From NCBI GenBank assembly GCA_946481445.1, contig CAMLOA010000165.1, forward strand, positions 1 through 5,498: a stretch of 5,498 bases of DNA. Reading direction: 5' to 3'. The first letter of the stretch is position 1. Each line of letters starts with the position of its first letter. This DNA is from an uncultured Devosia sp. (lineage in GTDB: Bacteria > Pseudomonadota > Alphaproteobacteria > Rhizobiales > Devosiaceae). This document shows positions 1 to 5,498 of the stretch, in pieces. Both the position numbers and the translations under genes were made by a program. The notes under the pieces are model-generated. The model was not told the DNA's origin. It did no database searches and saw nothing but the letters and a program-made list of their open reading frames with translations.

Positions 1-43
1 CACACGCCGCAGAATGATTTTCTTCCGCCCTGGTTCGGAACGC

Positions 44-57
44 CAAGGCGCGCCTTG
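44..57. promoter_or_regulatory. 14-bp perfect palindrome, candidate operator before cysT
   Basis: CAAGGCGCGCCTTG equals its own reverse complement. It has no spacer and no following T-run, so it makes a poor terminator but a reasonable binding site for a dimeric regulator. Its last three bases (TTG) are also the first three of the candidate -35 box at 55-60, a position typical of repressor sites. The cognate regulator is unknown. A chance GC-rich palindrome remains possible. Confidence 0.35.
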
Positions 58-84
58 AGATAAACACGACCAATCCAATAGGGT
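55..84 (+). promoter_or_regulatory. Candidate sigma-70-type promoter for the cysTWA genes
   Basis: TTGAGA at 55-60 matches five of six bases of the -35 consensus TTGACA. After an 18-bp spacer, TAGGGT at 79-84 keeps the three most conserved -10 bases (T1, A2, T6). Transcription would begin near 91, about 10 bases before the ribosome binding site at 101-107. The -10 box is weak, and the genes could instead be read through from an upstream gene outside the window. Confidence 0.35.
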
Positions 85-100
85 ATCGCCAGAACCTGCT

Positions 101-107
101 GGGGAGG
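101..107 (+). promoter_or_regulatory. Strong ribosome binding site serving the upstream ORF
   Basis: GGGGAGG is the best Shine-Dalgarno match upstream of cysT. It lies six bases before GTG 114, the ideal distance for that codon, but about 41 bases before the TTG start of cysT. It therefore points to initiation at 114 rather than directly at cysT. Confidence 0.5.
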
Positions 108-113
108 TTGAAC

Positions 114-152
114 GTGTTCCTGGTTTCCGTCTGCCGGCGTGTGGCGATTTGA
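114..152 (+). CDS. Putative 12-residue leader peptide coupled to cysT
   Basis: A GTG codon well placed after GGGGAGG opens a 12-codon ORF that reads [12 protein letters not shown] and stops at TGA 150-152. The stop overlaps the TTG start of cysT (149-151), so ribosomes finishing this ORF would sit on the cysT start. This is the arrangement expected for translational coupling or reinitiation. The peptide has one cysteine codon (132-134) followed by two arginine codons. Cysteine-containing leader ORFs are known to tune sulfur genes in some other bacteria, but a single cysteine and no visible attenuator make that role speculative here. Alternatively, the ORF may only deliver ribosomes, or a sequencing frameshift may have split a longer cysT N-terminus. 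Confidence 0.4.
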   Translation: MFLVSVCRRVAI

Positions 153-1006
153 GCGCCGCCGTCCACCGCCGCTGGCATTTCCGGCGCCCCAGCGTCATCC
201 CAGGCTTCGGGCTGACTCTCGGCTTCACCCTGAGCTATTTCGCCCTGATCATCCTCATTCCGCTCGTCGCGCTGGCCCTTCGCTCGGCCGGGCTGGGCCT
301 GGAAGGCTTCTGGTCTGCCGCGACCGATCCGCGCGTCCTCGGCGCGCTGCGCGTCAGCTTCGCCTCTGCCCTGCTCGCCGCCGGGGTGAATGTGGTGTTC
401 GGCACGCTTATCGCCTGGGTGCTGGTGCGTTACCGGTTTCCGGGGCGGCGCATATTCGACGCCGTCATCGACCTGCCTTTCGCGCTGCCCACGGCCGTCG
501 CCGGCATAGCGCTCACCGCCATCTATGCGCCCAACGGCGCTGTCGGGGCCCTGTTCGCGCCCCTGGGCTGGCGCATCGCCTATACGCCTCTGGGCATCGT
601 GGTGGCGATGGTCTTCATCGGGCTCCCCTTCGTCGTGCGCACGATCCAGCCGATCCTCGAAGAGGTGAGCCATGAGGTCGAGGAGGCCAGCGCCACCCTG
701 GGTGCCAATCGCCTCCAGACCATTGCCCGCATCATTCTGCCCAGCCTGATGCCGGCCATCCTCACCGGCTTCGCTCTGGCCTTCGCGCGAGCCGTCGGGG
801 AGTATGGCTCGGTCATCTTCATTGCCGGCAATATCCCGTTCGTCTCCGAAATCGCGCCGCTGCTGATCGTCATCCGGCTCGAGGAGACCAACTATGCCGG
901 CGCGGCCGCCATTGCCGCCGTCATGCTGATCATTTCCTTCATCCTGCTGCTCGCCATCAACCTGATCCAGGCCTGGAGCCGCGCGAGGTATGGCTATGGC
1001 CACTAA
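149..1006 (+). CDS. cysT: Sulfate/thiosulfate ABC transporter permease CysT
   Basis: This is an inner-membrane permease (285 aa, normal for the family; also called CysU) that pairs with CysW to form the channel of the CysTWA importer. Hydrophobic segments lie near residues 22-45, 68-93, 106-127, 145-165, 197-216 and 250-274. The cytoplasmic EAA loop that docks on CysA is at about 177-200 (EEASATLGA, then ILP). The segment [21 protein letters not shown] near the N-terminus is characteristic of CysT. TTG 149 is the only standard start codon in frame upstream of the first membrane segment. It lacks a close ribosome binding site and overlaps the stop of a short upstream ORF, which suggests coupled translation. 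The gene overlaps cysW by 11 bases if cysW starts at 996. The binding protein that presents substrate is not in the window. Sulfate versus thiosulfate preference cannot be read from the permease. Confidence 0.93.
   Translation: MSAAVHRRWHFRRPSVIPGFGLTLGFTLSYFALIILIPLVALALRSAGLGLEGFWSAATDPRVLGALRVSFASALLAAGVNVVFGTLIAWVLVRYRFPGRRIFDAVIDLPFALPTAVAGIALTAIYAPNGAVGALFAPLGWRIAYTPLGIVVAMVFIGLPFVVRTIQPILEEVSHEVEEASATLGANRLQTIARIILPSLMPAILTGFALAFARAVGEYGSVIFIAGNIPFVSEIAPLLIVIRLEETNYAGAAAIAAVMLIISFILLLAINLIQAWSRARYGYGH
985..988 (+). promoter_or_regulatory. Ribosome binding site that decides the cysW start
   Basis: GAGG ends one base before ATG 990 but seven bases before ATG 996. Only the second spacing allows normal initiation, so 996 is preferred. 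The site lies inside the end of the cysT coding sequence. Confidence 0.5.
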
Positions 1007-1865
1007 GCTTCGGGCAATCCGCCAGCGCCAGTCCCCCACCAGCGAGAGCCGCCCCGTGCAGTGGCTGCTGATCGCCATTGCCGCGCTGTTCATGGGCGTC
1101 ATGCTGCTGCTGCCGCTCTATGCCGTCTTCCACGAGGCCTTCTCCAAGGGCATCCGGGCCTATTTCGCCGCGCTCGGCGAGCCCGATGCCCAGGCAGCGA
1201 TCCGGCTGACGCTGCTTGTCGCGGCCATTGCCGTGCCGCTCAACGTGGTCTTCGGCATCAGCGCGGCCTGGGCCATCGCCAAGTTCGAGTTCAAGGGCAA
1301 GGCCTTCCTCACCACCCTCATCGACCTGCCGTTCTCGGTCTCCCCGGTGATCTCGGGGCTGGTCTACGTGCTACTGTTCGGCGCGGGCAGCATGCTGGGC
1401 CCATGGCTCAAGGGCCACGGCATCGAAATCCTCTTCGCGCTGCCAGGCATCGTGCTGGCCACTATCTTCGTCACCTTTCCCTTCGTGGCCCGCGAACTCA
1501 TTCCGCTGATGCAGGATCAGGGCACGGGCGACGAGGAAGCCGCGCTTTCCCTGGGAGCCAATGGCTGGCAGACGTTCTGGCGCGTCACCCTGCCCAACAT
1601 CAAATGGGGCCTGCTCTATGGCGTGCTGCTCTGCAATGCCCGCGCCATGGGGGAGTTCGGCGCGGTCGCCGTCGTGTCGGGGAAAATCCGCGGCCAGACC
1701 ACCACCATGCCGCTGCAGGTCGAGATGCTCTACAACGAATACAATGCCACCGCCGCCTTTGCCCTGGCATCGCTGCTGGCCCTGCTGGCCCTCGTCACCC
1801 TGGTGCTGAAATCCGCCCTCGAATGGCGCTTCGGCCAGGAAATCGCCGCTGGCGGCAAACACTGA
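996..1865 (+). CDS. cysW: Sulfate/thiosulfate ABC transporter permease CysW
   Basis: This is the second inner-membrane permease of the importer (289 aa, normal length), forming a heterodimer with CysT. Hydrophobic segments lie near residues 22-45, 68-94, 104-128, 146-166, 203-215 and 253-272. The EAA loop for contact with CysA is at about 179-200 ([10 protein letters not shown], then TLP). The text [21 protein letters not shown] at 109-129 is a clear CysW signature that separates it from CysT, which has [14 protein letters not shown] at the matching place. ATG 996 is chosen over ATG 990 because GAGG at 985-988 is correctly spaced only for 996; the choice changes two residues. The start overlaps the end of cysT and the stop is 14 bases before cysA, so the three genes are almost certainly one transcript. 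The N-terminal 20 residues are basic and polar, as expected for a cytoplasmic tail. Confidence 0.93.
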   Translation: MATKLRAIRQRQSPTSESRPVQWLLIAIAALFMGVMLLLPLYAVFHEAFSKGIRAYFAALGEPDAQAAIRLTLLVAAIAVPLNVVFGISAAWAIAKFEFKGKAFLTTLIDLPFSVSPVISGLVYVLLFGAGSMLGPWLKGHGIEILFALPGIVLATIFVTFPFVARELIPLMQDQGTGDEEAALSLGANGWQTFWRVTLPNIKWGLLYGVLLCNARAMGEFGAVAVVSGKIRGQTTTMPLQVEMLYNEYNATAAFALASLLALLALVTLVLKSALEWRFGQEIAAGGKH

Positions 1866-1879
1866 TAGGAAGCCCGTTC

Positions 1880-2917
1880 ATGGAAGTTCGCGTTGCCAAT
1901 GTGCGCAAGGAGTTCGACCGGTTTCCGGCGCTGCACGACGTCTCGCTCGATATCCGTTCGGGCGAATTGATCGCGCTGCTGGGACCCTCGGGCTCGGGCA
2001 AGACCACGCTGCTGCGCCTCATTGCCGGGCTGGAAACGCCAACGGGGGGCAAGGTGTTCTTCGGCGACGAAGACGCCTCCGAAAGGACTGTGCAGGAACG
2101 CAATATCGGCTTTGTGTTCCAGCACTATGCCTTGTTCCGGCACATGACCATCCTCGAAAATGTCTCGTTCGGCCTCAAGGTGCGTCCGCGATCCACACGC
2201 CCGCCGGCTGCCGAAATCCGCCGGCGCGCCCTTGAACTGCTCGATCTGGTGCAGCTCGCCGGGCTCGAAAAGCGCTATCCGAGTCAGTTGTCTGGCGGCC
2301 AGCGCCAGCGCGTTGCCCTCGCCCGGGCCCTGGCCATCGAGCCCCGCGTCCTGCTGCTCGACGAGCCGTTCGGCGCCCTCGATGCCCAGGTGCGCCGCGA
2401 CCTGCGCAAGTGGCTGCGCGAGATTCATGACCGGACTGGTCACACCACGGTCTTCGTCACCCATGATCAGGAAGAAGCCCTCGAACTGGCCGATCGCCTC
2501 TGTGTCATGAGCCAGGGCAGGATCGAGCAGGTCGGTACGCCCGACAATGTCTACGACGACCCGACCTCGCCCTTTGTCTTCGGCTTCATCGGAGAATCGA
2601 GCCAGTTGCCCGTCACCGTGGAGCAGGGGGAAGTCTGGGTCGATGGCCGTCCCATCGGTGTGCCTGCGCCACAGGGTCAGCCAGGTCCCTGCCGGCTCTT
2701 CTTCCGGCCGCACGATGTGGACCTAGTCGAGGGCGATGCTGCCCTGGCCGGTGTCGTTACCGCCAGCCGGCGTGTTGGCGGCACGCGTCGCGTGGAGCTC
2801 GAAATCGGCGGTTCGGCCCACAAGGTCGAGATCGACCTCTCGTTCGATCATCCCGCCGGGCAGCGATCCCGTCTGGCCTTTCGCCCCCGCCGCTGGAAGC
2901 TCTTTCCGCCCGCCTGA
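1880..2917 (+). CDS. cysA: Sulfate/thiosulfate ABC transporter ATP-binding protein CysA
   Basis: This cytoplasmic ATPase (345 aa) would work as a dimer under CysT and CysW and drive import by ATP hydrolysis. All catalytic motifs are intact: Walker A GPSGSGKT at 35-42, Q-loop Gln81, signature LSGGQ at 137-141, Walker B VLLLDE at 157-162, D-loop GALD at 165-168, and the switch histidine His195 in [11 protein letters not shown]-terminal regulatory segment (about 240-345) ends in a TOBE-like beta region, as in other CysA proteins. Assignment to sulfate rather than another CysA-like substrate rests on the adjacent cysT and cysW and on the CysA-style text after the H-loop. The start at ATG 1880 has AGGAAG at 1867-1872, seven bases upstream. 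The gene is probably last in the transporter operon. No clear terminator follows it, so some readthrough into the cyclase gene 91 bases downstream is possible. Confidence 0.94.
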   Translation: MEVRVANVRKEFDRFPALHDVSLDIRSGELIALLGPSGSGKTTLLRLIAGLETPTGGKVFFGDEDASERTVQERNIGFVFQHYALFRHMTILENVSFGLKVRPRSTRPPAAEIRRRALELLDLVQLAGLEKRYPSQLSGGQRQRVALARALAIEPRVLLLDEPFGALDAQVRRDLRKWLREIHDRTGHTTVFVTHDQEEALELADRLCVMSQGRIEQVGTPDNVYDDPTSPFVFGFIGESSQLPVTVEQGEVWVDGRPIGVPAPQGQPGPCRLFFRPHDVDLVEGDAALAGVVTASRRVGGTRRVELEIGGSAHKVEIDLSFDHPAGQRSRLAFRPRRWKLFPPA

Positions 2918-2952
2918 CATCCGGGCTCTCGGAACAATCACTGGCATGTTAG

Positions 2953-2981
2953 TGAACTGTCGACAGAATCGCTGCTAAAGT
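2953..2981 (+). promoter_or_regulatory. Weak candidate promoter for the cyclase gene
   Basis: TAAAGT at 2976-2981 matches four of six bases of the -10 consensus. Seventeen bases upstream, TGAACT at 2953-2958 matches only three of six bases of the -35 consensus. The 91-bp gap after cysA is long enough for a promoter, but sequence support is thin and the cyclase could depend on readthrough or an alternative sigma factor. Confidence 0.22.
2957..2966. promoter_or_regulatory. 10-bp perfect palindrome, possible operator
   Basis: CTGTCGACAG is its own reverse complement and lies between cysA and the cyclase gene, inside the spacer of the weak candidate promoter. Just upstream, TCACT (2938-2942) and AGTGA (2951-2955) form a second short inverted repeat with an 8-base loop. 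Neither has a T-run, so they do not look like terminators. A regulator site is possible but unproven. Confidence 0.25.
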
Positions 2982-2997
2982 ACTGCGGGCACACGAC

Positions 2998-3003
2998 AGA
3001 GGG
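2998..3003 (+). promoter_or_regulatory. Ribosome binding site for the GTG start of the cyclase
   Basis: AGAGGG lies five bases before GTG 3009, which supports this non-ATG codon as the start of the cyclase. Confidence 0.55.
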
Positions 3004-3008
3004 CTTGA

Positions 3009-4628
3009 GTGTCGCACGTCGAATTCGCCAGAGCCGAGAGCTTCAAGCGAGGTACGCACCTGCTGCGGGCCGGGCTTTGCGAAGAGGCTTTGGTGGAGTT
3101 TCGCGCGGTCTACCGTGAGGCGGAGGCCATTGGCGATGCCGATCTGATGGCCCTGGCGCTTTGCGAAATGGGCTGGGCCAGCTTCCGGCAGGGTGATCCT
3201 GAAAAGGGCCTCGAATGCGCCATGGGTGCGCGCCGCCTCTGGCAGCGCCTCGACAAGCCTGGAGAAACCGCCCGCGCACTCGCGGTTGAATCGATCCTCT
3301 TCCTCGATCTGGGTTTCAACGACGAGGCCTTCGAACTGGCCGGCCAGGCGCTCGGTGTGGCCAATGCCAGCGGCGATCCGGCAATACTCTCCTTCGCCCT
3401 CAATGCCCGGGGCCTGGCGCTCGTTATCGCGCGGGAGGCAGAGCTGGGCGCCGGCCTTCTGGAACGGGCCGTCGCCATGGCGGCCGAGTTGGGAAACGAC
3501 GCGGCCGAGGCCTACTATTTGCTCAATCTGGGCTTCGCGCACACCAAGCTGGCCGAGGAAGCCGAAAAGCTGGGGCAACCCGAGATTGCCATGGGCGAGC
3601 GCGAGGCTGCCATCGAGCTCAGCCAGCTCGCGATCGATCGCGCCGAAGCGGCGGGCGATTACTGGACGGTGCGGGTGGCGCTGGCCAATACCGCCGAGAT
3701 GCTGGGCCTGCAGGGCCGCTACGATCTGGCGTTCGGCCTTCTGGATCGCCATGCGCGCCTCCCCGGCCATCCCGGCACCAGCCTGCGGATCCACTATCTC
3801 TATACGCTTGGCGACGTGCTCATGCGCGCAGGACGCCTGGTCGAGGCACGGGCCGCGGCTCACGAGGCGCTTACCCTGGCCGAGCATTCCGGCCAGGTCG
3901 ATCATCAGGTCAACGCGACCGCCAGGCTGGCCGAGATTCTCGAAGCCATGGGCGAAGCGCGCCAGGCGCTCGACCTGCAGAAGCGCTTTCACAATCTCTA
4001 TGTCCTGCAGTCGGGCGAGAGCGCCCGCCGCCTGGCGCGCATCGAGGAAATCCGTGCCGAAACCGAGCGCCTGCGGGCCCGCTCGACGGTTCTGGCCGAG
4101 CAGGCGCTCAGCGATCCGCTGACCGGCATCGCCAATCGCCGCAGCTTCGACCAGATTCTCAACCGCCTCGCCGGCAGCCATTGCAGCATCGCCATTGTCG
4201 ATCTGGATCACTTCAAGGCGGTCAATGACCGCTACTCCCATATCGTCGGTGATGCTGTCCTGCAGCGCGTCGCTGCCACGCTGGTTGGTCAACTGGGGCC
4301 CCACGGCCATGCGGCCCGCCTGGGGGGCGAGGAATTTGCGCTGGTATTTCCCGGCGCGCCCGAAGCGGTGGCTTCGGCTTTCTGCGAGGGCATCCGCACG
4401 GCCATCGCCTCCATCGACTGGTCCGATATCGCCCCTGGCCTCACCGTCACCGTCAGCATGGGATTGGCCGAAGGTGAGGGGGACCAGCCCTCCGGCGAGT
4501 TGCTCCAGCTGGCCGATCGCCGGCTCTACGCCGCCAAATCCAACGGGCGCGATTGCATCGTGACGTCGGACAAGCCCTTGCCCGTGCCGGCTCGCGCCAC
4601 GACCGAACGCCGGCAGTGGCGGGCATGA
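3009..4628 (+). CDS. TPR-containing diguanylate cyclase (GGDEF domain)
   Basis: This protein (539 aa) should make cyclic di-GMP from two GTP. There is no signal peptide or membrane segment, so it is cytoplasmic. Residues 1 to about 335 are helical pairs resembling TPR repeats (for example near 15-40, 48-82, 88-120, 125-160, 222-250, 262-292 and 300-330), likely a protein- or ligand-sensing surface. A charged helix at about 335-366 probably forms a coiled-coil linker. The GGDEF domain spans about 367-520: DPLTGIANRR at 369-378, metal and substrate region DLDHFKAVND at 398-407, active site GGEEF at 439-443, then SMGLAEG at 483-489 and ADRRLYAAKSNGRD at 502-515. These intact motifs predict an active enzyme. 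The primary inhibitory RxxD motif, expected nine residues before GGEEF, reads GPHG, so classic product inhibition is probably lost. There is no EAL or HD-GYP phosphodiesterase domain. The GTG start is backed by AGAGGG five bases upstream. The stop overlaps the next gene (ATGA). The input signal is unknown. Confidence 0.92.
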   Translation: MSHVEFARAESFKRGTHLLRAGLCEEALVEFRAVYREAEAIGDADLMALALCEMGWASFRQGDPEKGLECAMGARRLWQRLDKPGETARALAVESILFLDLGFNDEAFELAGQALGVANASGDPAILSFALNARGLALVIAREAELGAGLLERAVAMAAELGNDAAEAYYLLNLGFAHTKLAEEAEKLGQPEIAMGEREAAIELSQLAIDRAEAAGDYWTVRVALANTAEMLGLQGRYDLAFGLLDRHARLPGHPGTSLRIHYLYTLGDVLMRAGRLVEARAAAHEALTLAEHSGQVDHQVNATARLAEILEAMGEARQALDLQKRFHNLYVLQSGESARRLARIEEIRAETERLRARSTVLAEQALSDPLTGIANRRSFDQILNRLAGSHCSIAIVDLDHFKAVNDRYSHIVGDAVLQRVAATLVGQLGPHGHAARLGGEEFALVFPGAPEAVASAFCEGIRTAIASIDWSDIAPGLTVTVSMGLAEGEGDQPSGELLQLADRRLYAAKSNGRDCIVTSDKPLPVPARATTERRQWRA

Positions 4629-5119
4629 GCGCGCCGGCCTTTCGCCGCTTCGAGGAGCGCCTTGCCCGATACGCCGATCCCGCCGAAACCGGGGCGGCCC
4701 TGCACGAGCTGTGCGCAGCCCTGATCGGGGTCCGTCTCTTCACGCTCACTGCCATCAACATGGCGGCGCTCCACGTCCGCCGCGTCTATTCGAGCCATCC
4801 CGACGTGTATCCGCTGCTTGGCACCAAACCGATCGTCCGCGACGCCTGGTTCGAGGCGATGCAGACCGAACGCCGGATCACAGCGATCAACACCGCTGCC
4901 GGAATGGAGGGGCAGTTTCCCGATCTGGCGCTGATCCGCTCGCTGGGCTGCAATGCCTCGCTGAGCATTCCGGTCATCGCCGGTAACGACCTGCTGGGGA
5001 CCATCAACGCGCTGGATGCCGAAGGCAGCTACGGCCCCGAAGCGGTGACCCGCGCCGCCGATCTCATCATTCCCGCCACGGCTGTCTTCCTGATTCTGCG
5101 CCAGCATTTCGCGATTTAG
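4625..5119 (+). CDS. Small stand-alone GAF-domain protein
   Basis: This protein (164 aa) is essentially one GAF domain, a small-molecule or partner-binding sensor fold, with a short amphipathic helix at about 5-20. Visible features typical of this GAF group are LFTLTAINM at 38-46, the segment RVYSSHPDVYPLLGTKPI at 53-70, and SLGCNASLSIPVIAGNDLLG at 106-125, followed by the final helix. It has no output domain, so it must act through a partner. ATG 4625 overlaps the TGA of the cyclase gene (ATGA, 4-base overlap), implying coupled translation and roughly matched amounts of the two proteins. The cyclase itself has no GAF domain, which makes this protein a plausible regulator of it; that is inference. 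The reading frame extends upstream to a TTG at 4553, but that longer start would overlap the end of the GGDEF gene by 76 bases and is less likely. Cys109 sits where some GAF proteins bind ligands, but the cysteine pattern of free-methionine-sulfoxide reductases is not evident. Confidence 0.8.
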   Translation: MSAPAFRRFEERLARYADPAETGAALHELCAALIGVRLFTLTAINMAALHVRRVYSSHPDVYPLLGTKPIVRDAWFEAMQTERRITAINTAAGMEGQFPDLALIRSLGCNASLSIPVIAGNDLLGTINALDAEGSYGPEAVTRAADLIIPATAVFLILRQHFAI

Positions 5120-5250
5120 CCAGCCCTGCTGCCGGCCTCGCATGGCGTGCTCAACGCACTTCTCGAAAGGACTTGGACCTGCCCGCGCGAACCAGGTGGT
5201 TACCCCGCATGCCAACCCGAATCGGCGTGCAATATCGCCTGCGCACCCCC

Positions 5251-5279
5251 TTGCAGTAAAAAAATTTTGGTGCTGGTAT
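5251..5279 (+). promoter_or_regulatory. Weak candidate promoter in the gap before the last ORF
   Basis: TTGCAG at 5251-5256 and TGGTAT at 5274-5279 are 17 bases apart, and TGC just before the second box resembles an extended -10. An A/T-rich tract (5257-5268) lies in the spacer, unusual in this GC-rich sequence. Each box matches only about half the consensus, so this is a guess supported mainly by position. Confidence 0.2.
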
Positions 5280-5321
5280 GGTCGGCATGTCGGACCTTTG
5301 CGGCTGCCAAATCCGTGTCGT

Positions 5322-5335
5322 TGCAACCGCTTGCA
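5322..5335. promoter_or_regulatory. LacI-family-type operator
   Basis: TGCAACCGCTTGCA fits every fixed position of the known LacI/GalR-family operator pattern TGNAANCGNTTNCA, including the central CG and the TGCAA/TTGCA arms. It is intergenic and ends 12 bases before the start codon at 5348, where a bound repressor could block transcription or early elongation. No LacI-family regulator gene is in the window, and the downstream product is unknown, so the regulator and its inducer cannot be named. Confidence 0.42.
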
Positions 5336-5347
5336 GGTTGACCTGAC

Positions 5348-5498
5348 ATGCCCGCCTACCTGCTCCAGCGGAAAAAGCCCCCCCAGGAGGCGCCCGCCCG
5401 GGCCGAGGCCGGCAGCGAGGACGAGGCCGCGGCCTACGCCATGGGAGCCCTGGAGAGCTGGCGCCGCACCCTCGGCGCCGTGGATTGGCTCGCGGAGA
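5348..5498 (+). CDS. Unrecognised protein, N-terminal part (runs off the window)
   Basis: The first 50 codons of an open frame are visible. I do not recognise the product. The start is MPAYLLQRKK, then a Pro/Ala/Glu-rich, probably disordered stretch (11-29), then a likely helix containing YAMGALESWRRTLGAVDWLAE (30-50). There is no signal peptide or membrane segment in the visible part. Nearly every codon ends in G or C, as in the other genes here, which supports real coding. ATG 5348 is the first start after an in-frame TGA at 5339-5341. The ribosome binding site is weak (AGG at 5335-5337, ten bases away) and overlaps the possible LacI-type operator. No function can be assigned. Confidence 0.55.
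   Translation, partial: MPAYLLQRKKPPQEAPARAEAGSEDEAAAYAMGALESWRRTLGAVDWLAE

Noticed and set aside
1..17. Possible end of an upstream gene (four codons then TGA)
   Set aside because: Too short to support; it could be the tail of a sulfate-binding protein, but the residues HAAE give no evidence.
1061..1879. N-terminal extension of cysA through the whole of cysW
   Set aside because: The frame happens to stay open, but CysA homology starts at 1880 with its own ribosome binding site; the upstream translation is Arg/Ala/His-rich noise from another frame of cysW.
1730..2713. 327-codon open frame on the minus strand
   Set aside because: It is antisense to cysW and cysA, which carry complete family motifs; the minus-strand protein resembles no family.
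2949..4310. 453-codon open frame on the minus strand
   Set aside because: It lies opposite the cyclase gene, whose + strand frame has clear GGDEF motifs; long antisense frames are common in GC-rich DNA, and this translation shows no recognisable domain.
5190..5201. AACCAGGTGGTT inverted repeat as a terminator for the cyclase-GAF unit
   Set aside because: Only five-base arms with a two-base centre and no T-run; too weak to call a terminator.
5147..5341. 64-codon + strand frame in the gap after the GAF gene
   Set aside because: No ribosome binding site at its GTG, odd Cys/Pro-rich composition, codon use unlike the neighbours, and it covers the operator and promoter-like sequences.
5120..5347. 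tRNA or other structured RNA in the final gap
   Set aside because: Looked for T-loop and cloverleaf stems on both strands and found none convincing.
5372..5390. A5-G-C7 run followed by AGGAGG early in the last ORF, as a slippage or internal start signal
   Set aside because: No start codon lies at a suitable distance after AGGAGG, and the Shine-Dalgarno-like sequence is downstream rather than upstream of the run, so it does not fit programmed frameshifting; slippage at C7 alone is speculative.

Overview
The window looks like chromosomal DNA from a high-GC alphaproteobacterium, probably a member of the Hyphomicrobiales (Devosia-like). The evidence is GC-rich third codon positions throughout, the style of the CysTWA proteins, and a small GAF protein of a type I know from alphaproteobacteria. 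The genus is inferred from protein flavour only. All convincing genes are on the + strand.

Positions 1-148 hold no long gene but look like a compact control region. It contains a perfect 14-bp palindrome (44-57), a candidate sigma-70-type promoter whose -35 overlaps that palindrome, a strong ribosome binding site (101-107), and a 12-codon upstream ORF (114-152). The stop codon of that ORF overlaps the TTG start of the first transporter gene.

Positions 149-2917 encode three of the four parts of an ABC importer for sulfate/thiosulfate: permeases CysT and CysW and ATPase CysA. The genes overlap or sit close together as an operon. The periplasmic binding protein (Sbp or CysP) is not in the window and must lie elsewhere, possibly just upstream.

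Positions 2918-3008 are a 91-bp gap with a 10-bp palindrome and a weak possible promoter. Positions 3009-5119 form a two-gene signalling unit. The first gene encodes a soluble diguanylate cyclase with TPR-like repeats, an intact GGEEF active site and no primary inhibitory site. The second encodes a small GAF-domain protein, coupled to the first by an ATGA overlap.

Positions 5120-5347 (228 bp) contain no convincing gene or terminator. They hold a short A/T-rich tract, a weak possible promoter, and, 12 bp before the next start codon, a full match to the LacI-family operator pattern. A new ORF of unknown function starts at 5348 and runs off the end.

The transporter genes act together in sulfur uptake. 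The cyclase and GAF genes probably act together in c-di-GMP signalling. Nothing in the sequence shows that the two units are functionally linked. The window is mostly ordinary core metabolism and signalling; the small regulatory structures are the points most worth checking.
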